A stretch of 10,517 bases of DNA from an uncultured bacterium (GCA_905215575.1 CAJMQV010000060.1:1-10517), one strand, 5' to 3'. Shown: positions 1 through 7,258, counted from the stretch's first letter. Notes: generated by a model from the letters alone, not told the origin. A program made the numbers and translations.

Positions 1-383
1 TGCGCCGTCTGAACATGTTGTTGGCTGTACTGGAAAAGCGTGTCGGCTTCAAACTGGCCCAGAAGGACGTGTTCCTGAATATTGCCGGCGGACTGCGGGT
101 GAACGATCCTGCCATCGACCTGTCGGTCATTGCCGCGGTGCTGAGCAGTAATGTAGATACCGGCATCGAGTCGGGCGTATGTATGGCCGGCGAGGTGGGA
201 CTGAGTGGAGAAATCCGTCCCGTGAACCGCATTGAGCAGCGCATTGCCGAGGCCGAGAAATTAGGATTCAACCGGATGATTGTTCCACGCTCCAACCTTC
301 AGGGATTTGATTATAAAAAGATGAAGATAGAGCTGGTGCCGGTGCGCAAGGTGGAAGAGGCCCTGCGCGCGCTGTTCGGATAA
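1..383 (+). CDS. radA: DNA repair protein RadA (Sms), C-terminal part only
   Basis: This is the last 127 codons of a gene whose 5' end lies left of the window; the open frame runs from base 3 to a TAA at 381-383. RadA is a RecA-like ATPase that promotes branch migration during recombinational repair. The visible part is its C-terminal Lon-protease-like domain, recognisable from the order LNMLLAVLEKR, FLNIAGGLRVNDPAIDLSV, then the GEVGLSGEIRPV segment and IAEAEKLGFNRMIVP. The zinc finger, Walker motifs and KNRFG motif would be upstream and cannot be checked. The C terminus looks complete. The next gene follows 55 bases downstream on the same strand with no hairpin or consensus promoter visible between them, so the two may be cotranscribed (inference). 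Confidence 0.93.
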   Translation, partial: RRLNMLLAVLEKRVGFKLAQKDVFLNIAGGLRVNDPAIDLSVIAAVLSSNVDTGIESGVCMAGEVGLSGEIRPVNRIEQRIAEAEKLGFNRMIVPRSNLQGFDYKKMKIELVPVRKVEEALRALFG

Positions 384-438
384 GAAGCTCCGCTCTATAC
401 CTTATTATATAATGGAATAAAAAGAAACAGGAAAAACA

Positions 439-2115
439 ATGATACATGAATTTCAATTACGGGTTCTGCCTGAGCAGGCCTATAACGAGCAGGCCGTACG
501 CTGCTTTGTGGCCCGTGAGAAAGGACTCGACGAACGCACCATTCAGGGAGTGCGCATTCTGAAGAAAAGCATCGATGCCCGTCAGCGCACCATCTACATC
601 AATCTGAAAGTGCGGGTTTACGTCAACGAGCAGCCCACAGATGAGGCTTATGTGCCTACGGAATATCAGAATGTGGAAGGGCATCGCCGTGTGATTGTGG
701 TGGGTGCCGGTCCCGGAGGACTTTTTGCGGCCCTGCGTCTGATAGAATTGGGCTATTGCCCGATTGTGGTGGAGCGTGGAAAGAATGTGCGCGACCGGAA
801 ACTGGATCTGGCCCGCATTTCGCGCGAGCATAAGGTAGATCCCGAAAGCAATTACAGTTTCGGGGAAGGAGGAGCCGGTGCCTATTCCGACGGTAAGCTC
901 TACACCCGAAGCAAGAAACGCGGCAGTGTGGACAAGATTCTGAATGTGTTCTGTCAGCATGGAGCCAGCACGGCTATTCTGGCTGATGCCCACCCGCATA
1001 TCGGAACAGACAAGTTGCCCCGCGTTATTGAGAATATGCGCAACACTATTCTTCAATGCGGAGGTGAGGTGCATTTTGAAACCCGCATGGACCGCCTGAT
1101 TGTGCACGAAGGCAAGGTGGAAGGTATCGAAACCCACGACGGACGGATTTTCAAGGGACCGGTCATTCTGGCCACCGGCCATTCGGCCCGTGATGTGTAC
1201 CGCCATTTGTTCCGTCAGGGCATAGCGGTCGAAGCTAAAGGACTGGCCGTGGGAGTGCGTTTGGAGCATCCTTCCAAGCTGATTGACCAGATACAGTATC
1301 ACAATAAGAACGGCCGCGGAAAATACCTGCCCGCAGCCGAATACAGTTTCGTGACGCAGGTGGACGGACGAGGTGTGTACAGCTTCTGTATGTGTCCCGG
1401 AGGATTCATTGTGCCGGCGGCCAGCGGTCCGCAGCAGATTGTGGTCAACGGTATGTCGCCCAGCAATCGCGGTTCGCAGTGGAGCAACTCCGGTATGGTG
1501 GTAGAACTGCATCCCGAGGACTTGCAGGAGGCATCCATGCACCGTTTTATGAAAGAATATGTGCACAGCATCGAAGCTCCAGAGTGCGACAGTCTGAAAG
1601 ACATTCTGCATTATTGCGATCCGGAGTCAGTGTGGAACGGAGCGCCTGAGGAGCATCCTCTGGCATTGCTTTACTTTCAGGAAGCCATCGAGCGCCAGAA
1701 CTGGGTGCAGGGACAATACCGTCAGACGGCACCGGCGCAGCGTATGGCCGACTTCGTGAACCGCAAGTTGAGTTACGATCTGCCGCGCAGTTCCTATTCA
1801 CCGGGACTGATTTCTTCGCCGTTGCATTTCTGGATGCCGGAATTTATTTCCGGACGATTGGCGCGCGGATTCCAGAACTTCGGCCGGAGCAGCCGCGGTT
1901 TCCTGACCAACGAAGCCGTGATGATAGCGGTAGAGAGCCGTACGTCGGCACCGGTGCGTATCGTCCGTGATGCCGAGACCTTGCAGCACATCACCGTGGA
2001 AGGACTCTTCCCTTGTGGCGAAGGAGCCGGATATGCCGGAGGAATCGTTTCGGCCGGTATCGACGGCGAGCGTTGTGCCGAGGCCGTAGCGGCTTATTTG
2101 GGCGGTCAGTCCTGA
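439..2115 (+). CDS. Uncharacterised NAD(P)/FAD-dependent dehydrogenase (COG2509-type)
   Basis: A 558-residue flavoprotein. A small N-terminal domain (about 1-80, beginning MIHEFQLRVLPEQAYNEQAV) is followed by a Rossmann FAD-binding fold. The dinucleotide motif is at 84-94 (VIVVGAGPGG), with the ribose-binding acidic residue at Glu112 (VVERG). A strongly conserved-looking FGEGGAGAYSDGKL stretch lies at 141-154, and a second FAD-contact motif GEGAGYAGGI at 527-536 near the C terminus. This architecture fits the uncharacterised FAD-dependent dehydrogenases of COG2509; no physiological substrate is established, so none is assigned. No signal peptide or membrane segment is visible, so it is probably cytoplasmic. 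The ATG at 439 follows an A-rich leader, typical of Bacteroidetes, which rarely use a strong Shine-Dalgarno. The gene lies 55 bases after radA and ends before a long hairpin. The family is fairly certain, the function is not. Confidence 0.9.
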   Translation: MIHEFQLRVLPEQAYNEQAVRCFVAREKGLDERTIQGVRILKKSIDARQRTIYINLKVRVYVNEQPTDEAYVPTEYQNVEGHRRVIVVGAGPGGLFAALRLIELGYCPIVVERGKNVRDRKLDLARISREHKVDPESNYSFGEGGAGAYSDGKLYTRSKKRGSVDKILNVFCQHGASTAILADAHPHIGTDKLPRVIENMRNTILQCGGEVHFETRMDRLIVHEGKVEGIETHDGRIFKGPVILATGHSARDVYRHLFRQGIAVEAKGLAVGVRLEHPSKLIDQIQYHNKNGRGKYLPAAEYSFVTQVDGRGVYSFCMCPGGFIVPAASGPQQIVVNGMSPSNRGSQWSNSGMVVELHPEDLQEASMHRFMKEYVHSIEAPECDSLKDILHYCDPESVWNGAPEEHPLALLYFQEAIERQNWVQGQYRQTAPAQRMADFVNRKLSYDLPRSSYSPGLISSPLHFWMPEFISGRLARGFQNFGRSSRGFLTNEAVMIAVESRTSAPVRIVRDAETLQHITVEGLFPCGEGAGYAGGIVSAGIDGERCAEAVAAYLGGQS

Positions 2116-2151
2116 TGACTGAAGCAGTAAGGCGATTGATATAAATAATAT

Positions 2152-2232
2152 AATAATCGGACCTCCCCCTCTTTCCGTAAATCTGCTTATTGAGATTTTA
2201 AAGGAAAGAGGGGGAGGTCCGATTATTTTTTT
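2152..2232. terminator. Perfect 25-bp inverted repeat with T-tract, terminator between convergent genes
   Basis: The left arm (2152-2176) and right arm (2203-2227) are exact reverse complements over 25 bases. They enclose a 26-base loop that itself contains a 6-bp stem (2179-2184 with 2193-2198, aaatct/agattt). On the plus strand the hairpin ends in seven T (2226-2232), as expected of an intrinsic terminator for the FAD dehydrogenase gene. On the minus strand the bases after the hairpin are AT-rich but not a pure T-run, so termination of the convergent beta-barrel gene here is plausible but less certain. The stem is longer than a terminator needs. Confidence 0.85.
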
Positions 2233-2249
2233 CGGGAAAACCGTTTGCC

Positions 2250-2960
2250 TTAGAAGTCGAGTCCGATGCTGGCGGTAAAGCATCCGGTGCGGATACGTCC
2301 GTCAAAATCATCATAGTTATAATCGTGGAAATCCTTGGCGGCGATGTTGTTCATACCGATGTCGTAGCAGAAATCCAGATAGAAGTTCTGGAAAGCCATG
2401 CCCAGACCTACACGGAATCCGGCATCGAAACGCTTCAGATACTGGTCCGAGAAGGGATTCTCCTTGATGCGCTGCTCATAGAGCTTTACATTGCCTGCGA
2501 CACCGCAAGCCAAGAAACCGCCGAAATAAGGCTGGATGGTCAGATCGTCAAAACCCACATCGGCCTTATATTTGAATACCAGTGGCAGTTCCAGATACTT
2601 CAGATTATAAGTCTTGCGCTCCACGTCTTTGGTAGCTTCCAGTTTGGCTCCTTTTTCAGAGTAGAGCAGTCCGGTTTCAAAATAGAGCGGCACGGTGCGT
2701 CCCACCCGGTTGCCAAAAACAAGACCGGCATTGATGAGCGAGAGCGGTTGGGTTTCCGGTCCGGGATTAAAACCTCGGCAATAAAAGCGGGGCACATTCA
2801 AGCCCACACGAATTCCGAAATAGCTGCTTCGGTCGTAATTATACCAGCGGCTGGCACTGATACCCTCGGCGCTGATTGTATTTCCGTTCGTTCCGCCATA
2901 TCCCAAAACTGCCGGTAGCAGACTGAGCAGAAACAGAAAAGAAAATATTTTTTTGATCAT
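2250..2960 (-). CDS. Outer-membrane beta-barrel protein, porin/PorT-like family
   Basis: A 236-residue secreted protein. The N terminus has two lysines, a hydrophobic core rich in Leu and Phe, and a likely signal-peptidase I site near AVLG|Y (residues 17-21); no lipobox cysteine is present. The mature part has alternating beta-strand segments such as YFGIRVGLNVPRF (47-59), LYFETGLLYSEKG (92-104), the family-typical YLELPLVFKY (122-131), FRVGLGMAF (182-190) and FYLDFCYDIGMN (193-204). It ends in the outer-membrane signature aromatic residue (SIGLDF, Phe236). This matches the Bacteroidetes outer-membrane beta-barrel proteins (OMP_b-brl_2 / PorT-like), small barrels of roughly this size whose roles are mostly unknown. 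No partner gene adjoins it. It is convergent with the FAD gene and divergent from thrA. The fold and location are well supported, the function is unknown. Confidence 0.85.
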   Translation of the reverse strand: MIKKIFSFLFLLSLLPAVLGYGGTNGNTISAEGISASRWYNYDRSSYFGIRVGLNVPRFYCRGFNPGPETQPLSLINAGLVFGNRVGRTVPLYFETGLLYSEKGAKLEATKDVERKTYNLKYLELPLVFKYKADVGFDDLTIQPYFGGFLACGVAGNVKLYEQRIKENPFSDQYLKRFDAGFRVGLGMAFQNFYLDFCYDIGMNNIAAKDFHDYNYDDFDGRIRTGCFTASIGLDF

Positions 2961-2995
2961 ATTCTTTTTGCTTTAATATCGTTGGTTTGCGTGAG

Positions 2996-3003
2996 CAAAA
3001 GTA
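2996..3003 (-). promoter_or_regulatory. Putative -7 box of the beta-barrel gene
   Basis: Read on the minus strand the site is TACTTTTG, an exact match to the Bacteroides -7 consensus TAnnTTTG. It would start transcription near 2989, giving a 5' leader of about 29 A-rich bases before the ATG. No TTTG is seen at the expected 19-21 base spacing upstream, so only half of the promoter is supported. Confidence 0.55.
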
Positions 3004-3045
3004 CAATTTTTTTCGGGAACATCTTTCTTTTAGAGAAATAATTAC

Positions 3046-3053
3046 TATTTTTG
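3046..3053 (+). promoter_or_regulatory. Putative -7 box of thrA
   Basis: TATTTTTG on the plus strand fits TAnnTTTG. A one-mismatch TTTC lies 18 bases upstream (3024-3027) as a weak -33 candidate. Transcription would start near 3060, leaving a leader of about 79 bases. I looked in that leader for a threonine/isoleucine-rich leader peptide or a terminator/antiterminator pair, as in the enterobacterial thr attenuator, and saw none. Confidence 0.5.
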
Positions 3054-3138
3054 TTCTTTTAATAACGTATATTGCGGGGTTAAGTAGCCTGATTTAGAGT
3101 AAAGGTGTAAAGCGCCCGAAAATAATAATTGACAGCAA

Positions 3139-5574
3139 ATGAAAGTTCTGAAATTTGGAGGAACCTCGGTAGGTTCCGTGGAAAGTATCTTAAACGTAAA
3201 GAAAATTGTTGAGGGACAGTCTGAACCAGTGATTGTGGTGGTTTCTGCTCTTGGAGGAGTAACCGACAAGTTGATTCATACTTCACAGCTGGCAGTGTCT
3301 GGAAATCTGGATTACAAAAAGTCGTTTATGGAACTGACAGACCGTCATTATCAGATGATTGATCAGATCATTCCGGCCGGCCCCCGCAAGGAGATGCTTC
3401 TTTCTATTGTCAATTCCCTGTTTGACGAATTGCACAGCATCTATCAGGGCGTTTATCTGATTAAGGATTTGTCTGCCAAGACCCAGGATATGATTGTAAG
3501 TTATGGCGAGCGTATCTCTTCAAATATTATATCTGTATTGATTACCGGTTCGGTGTGGTACGATTCCCGTACATTCATCAAAACCGAAGTGCGCGGAGGT
3601 CGCCGCTTGTTGGCTTCAGAGGAAACGAATCGTCTGATTGGAGAAACTTTCGCCAAGTTGCCGAAAGTGGCATTGGTGCCGGGATTCATCTCCAGCGATG
3701 TCGAGTCGGGCGAAACCACCAATCTGGGACGAGGTGGTTCTGACTATACGGCTTCCATTCTGGCTGCCGCTCTCGACGCTTCGGTTTTGGAGATATGGAC
3801 CGATGTGGACGGCTTCATGACTGCCGATCCGAAAGTCATCTCTACAGCCTATACCATTAATGAGTTGAGCTATGTGGAGGCCATGGAGCTTTGTAACTTC
3901 GGTGCCAAAGTGGTCTATCCGCCTACCATCTATCCGGTGTGCGTCAAGAACATTCCGATCTGGGTAAAGAATACTTTCAAACCCGAAGCACAGGGAACCA
4001 TTATCAAGAAAGAAGTGGAGCGCGACCGTACCGGTAAGCCGATCTGTGGTATTTCGAGCATTAACAATACTTCGCTTATCTTTGTTTCCGGTTTGTCAAT
4101 GGTGGGTGTGATTGGTGTGAACCAACGCATTTTCTCGGCATTGGCCAATAACGGAATCAGTGTATTCATGGTAGCGCAGACTTCTTCCGAGAGCAGTACC
4201 TCAATCGGTGTGCGTGACGAGGATGTGGAAAAGGCATGCCATGTGCTGGATGAGGAGTTTGCCAAGGAAATCCAGACCGGAGCCATGTTCCCGATGCAGG
4301 CCAGCAGCGGACTGGCAACTGTGGCTGTAGTGGGCGAGAGCATGAAGAATGTGTCGGGAGTGGCCGGAAAACTGTTCGGTACATTAGGACGAAATGGTAT
4401 TAATGTCATTGCCTGTGCACAGGGTGTTTCGCAGACCAATATTTCCTTTGTCGTAGAATCGGCTTATTTGAGAAAGACGCTGAATGTGATTCACGACAGT
4501 TTCTTCCTGTCCGAATACCGTGTGCTGAACCTCTTCCTGTGCGGAGTAGGTACTGTGGGAGGCAGCTTGATTGAGCAGATTGCCGCTCAGCGCGAAAAGC
4601 TGATGAAGGAAAAGGGACTCAAGCTCAATGTGGTGGGTATTGCCAGCAGCCGTAATGCGCTGTTCGACCGCAAGGGACTTTCGCTTACCGACTACAAGGA
4701 GCGTTTGCGCGCTTCTGCCCCCAGCACCTTGCAGCACCTGCGTGATGAAATCATCAATATGAATATCTTCAACTCCGTGTTCGTGGACTGCACCGCAAGC
4801 GCCGAAGTCGCTTCCTTGTATCAGGACTTCCTGGAGCACAATATTTCGGTGGTGGCTGCCAATAAAGTGGCTGCTTCTTCAGACTATGCTAGCTATTCCC
4901 GTCTGAAACATACGGCCTTCCAGCGCGGAGTGAAGTATCTGTTTGAAACAAACGTGGGAGCCGGTCTGCCGATTATCCGCACGCTGAACGACTTACGTAA
5001 CAGTGGTGACAAGATTCTTCGTATAGAAGCTGTATTGAGCGGTACGTTGAATTTCATCTTCAATAAGATTTCGCGTGAGATTCCTTTCAGTAAGACCGTA
5101 CAGATGGCCAAAGAGGAAGGTTACAGCGAACCGGATCCACGAATTGATTTGAGTGGAAAGGATGTTATCCGCAAGCTGGTTATCCTGACCCGTGAATCGG
5201 GCTATCAGATTGAACAGGAGGATGTAGAGGCTCATCTCTTCATACCGGATGAACTGTTCCAAGGTTCTGTTGAGGAGTTTTGGGCAAAACTTCCTTCTTT
5301 GGACGCTGAGTTCGAAGAAAAGCGTCAGAAGCTGGAAGCAGAGAACAAACGCTGGCGTTTTGTGGCGAAGTATGAGAACGGAAAGGGCTCTGTTTCGCTT
5401 TGCGCTGTAGACCGCAGTCATCCGTTCTACTCTCTGGAGGGTTCAAACAATGTGGTATTGCTGACCACGGAGCGCTACAATGAGTATCCGATGATTATTC
5501 AGGGCTATGGAGCCGGAGCGAGTGTTACGGCTGCCGGAGTATTTGCCGACATTATGAGTATTGCCAATATTTAA
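3139..5574 (+). CDS. thrA: Bifunctional aspartate kinase / homoserine dehydrogenase I
   Basis: An 811-residue fused enzyme, close to the length of E. coli ThrA. It catalyses aspartate to aspartyl phosphate (first step of the aspartate family) and aspartate semialdehyde to homoserine (entry to threonine and methionine). The kinase domain (about 1-290) shows KFGGTS (5-10), GRGGSDYTA (197-205) and WTDVDGFMTADPK (220-232). Two ACT regulatory repeats follow (about 314-390 and 393-460), implying end-product control, in this family usually by threonine. The homoserine dehydrogenase half has the NAD(P) motif GVGTVG (469-474), AANK with Lys576, and LSGKDVIRKL, where Asp675 and Lys679 align with known catalytic residues. 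It closes with GYGAGASVTAAGVFADIM (789-806). All key residues look intact. The gene stands alone: a strong terminator follows and no thrB or thrC lies downstream. Confidence 0.97.
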   Translation: MKVLKFGGTSVGSVESILNVKKIVEGQSEPVIVVVSALGGVTDKLIHTSQLAVSGNLDYKKSFMELTDRHYQMIDQIIPAGPRKEMLLSIVNSLFDELHSIYQGVYLIKDLSAKTQDMIVSYGERISSNIISVLITGSVWYDSRTFIKTEVRGGRRLLASEETNRLIGETFAKLPKVALVPGFISSDVESGETTNLGRGGSDYTASILAAALDASVLEIWTDVDGFMTADPKVISTAYTINELSYVEAMELCNFGAKVVYPPTIYPVCVKNIPIWVKNTFKPEAQGTIIKKEVERDRTGKPICGISSINNTSLIFVSGLSMVGVIGVNQRIFSALANNGISVFMVAQTSSESSTSIGVRDEDVEKACHVLDEEFAKEIQTGAMFPMQASSGLATVAVVGESMKNVSGVAGKLFGTLGRNGINVIACAQGVSQTNISFVVESAYLRKTLNVIHDSFFLSEYRVLNLFLCGVGTVGGSLIEQIAAQREKLMKEKGLKLNVVGIASSRNALFDRKGLSLTDYKERLRASAPSTLQHLRDEIINMNIFNSVFVDCTASAEVASLYQDFLEHNISVVAANKVAASSDYASYSRLKHTAFQRGVKYLFETNVGAGLPIIRTLNDLRNSGDKILRIEAVLSGTLNFIFNKISREIPFSKTVQMAKEEGYSEPDPRIDLSGKDVIRKLVILTRESGYQIEQEDVEAHLFIPDELFQGSVEEFWAKLPSLDAEFEEKRQKLEAENKRWRFVAKYENGKGSVSLCAVDRSHPFYSLEGSNNVVLLTTERYNEYPMIIQGYGAGASVTAAGVFADIMSIANI

Positions 5575-5584
5575 TCAGTTATAG

Positions 5585-5641
5585 AACAGAAAACCGCCTT
5601 GCCAAAATTCCTTCACAGGATTGGCAAGGCGGTTTTCTGTT
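5585..5641. terminator. Terminator hairpin after thrA
   Basis: Arms 5585-5605 and 5621-5641 are exact reverse complements over 21 bases with a 15-base loop. The stem has a GC-rich core (accgccttgcc) and an A/T-rich base, so the 3' arm supplies a T-rich run (ttttctgttt) on the plus strand. The hairpin begins 10 bases after the thrA stop codon. Because it is symmetrical it could also act on transcripts from the convergent sialidase gene, about 200 bases away. Confidence 0.85.
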
Positions 5642-5751
5642 TCATTACGGGGAACCATTGGGGAGGGAAATGTTTCTTCAATGCACTTTTGCATGCTCCG
5701 GTTACTGGATCCAGTTGTCTTCTTTTCCTTATATAGGTGTCGTGCATGCAG

Positions 5752-5782
5752 GACTGTTTTTCAGAACTTTCTGACTGTTTTT
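5752..5782. repeat. Short direct repeat in the thrA-sialidase gap
   Basis: The decamer gactgttttt occurs at 5752-5761 and again at 5773-5782, a 21-base period, with a small imperfect hairpin (cagaa/ttctg) between the copies. It lies in the noncoding gap 5642-5843, downstream of both convergent genes. It may be part of the sialidase 3' untranslated region or chance; the rest of the gap shows nothing I can name. Confidence 0.3.
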
Positions 5783-5843
5783 AACTGATAGAAAGAGGTA
5801 TTTCCTTTACTCTTCGCGGATTCCCGTATTTCTTTTGAGGGAA

Positions 5844-7124
5844 TTACTTCATGGAATACTTACCGGAAGTAATATCCTCCACGCTTAAGGCTTTATATAC
5901 CATGTTGTAATATCCCGGTTCCTCTTCATAGAAGAATCCTATTTTCTTGTCTTTCTGGATGCAGAAAGTAGAGTAGGCCGAACCGGCATGGGTAACGAGA
6001 TAGGAACCCTCCCAGTTGGAGGCTAAGTCTTTTGGAGTTGCATAATCAGCTTCGCTTTCTAAGGCTTTGTAATAGATGGTCACTTCTGCACGCTTGTCAG
6101 CAACTGGGAGTGACTGGATAATCAGGTCCACTTCTTTTCCGTCACTGTTGCGTATGGCCTTGAAGATACCAACTTCGCCATTGGTAGCGTTAGCTCCGGT
6201 TTTGATTCCTCCCGGACAGTCGTGTGAGGCAACCACTTCGCCCCAGCTTCCGGTGGCTTTCTTCTTGTTCTTGTAAGAGTAGATGTTGTAGAAACGTCCG
6301 TATCCCTTACGGCTGCTCAGCAAAACATCACCGTTAGGCAACTCCTCGCATTTCGGTTCGTCCCCTTTGGGAGCCGGTGACTGGTTTACGTCGCCAAGCA
6401 CTTTCCATTCCTTTCCGAAGTTATCGCTATAGATCACGTAGTTTCCGCCGTCGGTGCACAAGGCGGCATAAATACGTTTGTATTTTCCTTTTTTAATCTG
6501 CTTGGACTGGCAAATCTTACCCGAACCGATAAAGAGTTTTTTGATGGGCCCCTGTTCACGCTGGTCGAAAAGACTGTAAATATCCTCGGTAATGTCTTCG
6601 GGGGCAGACCATGTCTTTCCTTCATCCTTACTATACAGACGTGCTGCGCGCAGCGGGTTTTCACGGGTTGAATTCCAGTAAGTCACGTTTCCGGTGCAAC
6701 ACATCAACAGAATATCGCCATTTTTGCTGTCGGCCAACGTGGCTGCGTCTCCATATCCGCAGGCCGGATCGTTTTTGATGCCGTTTCCTTTGACGATATC
6801 GAACTGTTCTGACCAGGCTTTTCCGTTGTCATCGCTATATTTACCGACAATATCAATCTGTCCGAAACCAATGTCCGCACCGCAATAACGATAGTCCGAC
6901 ATGGCAATAAGGCGGCCTTGAGGAGTGGACAAGATTGCCGGAATGCGATAGGGGATACCCTTAGCGTCGGGAGTATGGAACAGGCAAACGGAATGCGTGT
7001 CTGTATGTTGTTTCAGATCCTGAGCCATGATCTTTTCATGACGAAGGTTTTCCGGATTGAATGCTTGGGTTGATACTGTAAGCGTTCCCAACAGGAATGC
7101 AGAAAGTAAGAGTCTTGATTTCAT
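5844..7124 (-). CDS. Secreted exo-alpha-sialidase (neuraminidase, GH33)
   Basis: A 426-residue enzyme predicted to release terminal sialic acid from glycoconjugates. A signal peptide (residues 1-21, cleavage near STQA|FN, no lipobox) sends it to the periplasm or beyond. The six-bladed propeller signature is clear: YRIP at 59-62, and Asp-boxes SDDNGKAW (97-104), SKDEGKTW (165-172) and SDNFGKEW (233-240). By motif alignment from memory the active site appears complete: arginine triad Arg60, Arg272 and Arg345; acid/base Asp84; Glu256; nucleophile Tyr384 (AYSTF), with the usual YE at 399-400. The length suits a catalytic domain alone, without the extra N-terminal module that some characterised Bacteroides sialidases carry. 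Ten cysteines, including a Cys142-Cys143 pair, are many for an exported protein. No sialic-acid catabolism, transport or SusC/D genes adjoin it. The gene symbol nanH is possible but not assigned. Confidence 0.93.
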   Translation of the reverse strand: MKSRLLLSAFLLGTLTVSTQAFNPENLRHEKIMAQDLKQHTDTHSVCLFHTPDAKGIPYRIPAILSTPQGRLIAMSDYRYCGADIGFGQIDIVGKYSDDNGKAWSEQFDIVKGNGIKNDPACGYGDAATLADSKNGDILLMCCTGNVTYWNSTRENPLRAARLYSKDEGKTWSAPEDITEDIYSLFDQREQGPIKKLFIGSGKICQSKQIKKGKYKRIYAALCTDGGNYVIYSDNFGKEWKVLGDVNQSPAPKGDEPKCEELPNGDVLLSSRKGYGRFYNIYSYKNKKKATGSWGEVVASHDCPGGIKTGANATNGEVGIFKAIRNSDGKEVDLIIQSLPVADKRAEVTIYYKALESEADYATPKDLASNWEGSYLVTHAGSAYSTFCIQKDKKIGFFYEEEPGYYNMVYKALSVEDITSGKYSMK

Positions 7125-7153
7125 CAGATGTAAAAATAATAGTGAATGATGAA

Positions 7154-7185
7154 CAAATATACAATAAAAAAACTCCGGACCGAAA
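7154..7185 (-). promoter_or_regulatory. Sialidase promoter overlapping the upstream terminator
   Basis: On the minus strand a perfect -7 box TATATTTG (7154-7161) is preceded, after 20 bases, by TTTC (7182-7185), one mismatch from the -33 consensus TTTG. Transcription would start near 7147, about 22 bases before the sialidase ATG. The -33 element sits in the loop of the terminator hairpin at 7168-7203, and the spacer consists of that hairpin's 3' arm and T-tract. Confidence 0.6.
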
Positions 7186-7203
7186 TAATGGAACGGAGTT
7201 TTT
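7166..7203 (-). terminator. Intrinsic terminator of the CHR operon
   Basis: Arms 7194-7203 and 7168-7177 form a 10-bp stem (core aactccg/cggagtt) around a 16-base loop. On the minus strand the stem runs into a stretch of seven T (complement of 7166-7172). It lies about 55 bases beyond the stop of the second CHR gene, in the right direction to end that operon. Confidence 0.75.
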
Positions 7204-7258
7204 GAATATTTGTTGATCTTGCTGTCTTATGAGTAAGCAGTAAGAGAAATGTTTGTGT

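Noticed and set aside
268..456. A short minus-strand open frame covering the radA end and the gap before the FAD gene.
   Set aside because: No promoter, no recognisable motif, and most of it is antisense to radA.
457..1611. A 384-codon open frame antisense to the FAD dehydrogenase gene.
   Set aside because: The plus-strand gene has clear FAD motifs over the same bases. The antisense product is rich in His, Gln and Thr with no recognisable motif, and it is best explained as a shadow of the codon usage of the real gene.
3054..3138. Possible threonine attenuator or riboswitch in the thrA leader.
   Set aside because: No leader peptide with Thr/Ile codons and no alternative hairpins with a T-run were found; the leader is short and A-rich near the ATG.
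5670..5774. A 34-residue plus-strand frame (starts MFLQCTFACSGYW) after the thrA terminator, preceded by a purine-rich ggggaggga.
   Set aside because: It sits behind a strong terminator with no promoter box, and Shine-Dalgarno-like runs are poor evidence in Bacteroidetes. Nothing in the peptide is recognisable.
5820..5844. Small inverted repeat (attccc/gggaat) at the sialidase stop codon as a terminator.
   Set aside because: Only a 6-bp stem with a 13-base loop and no following T-run on the minus strand.
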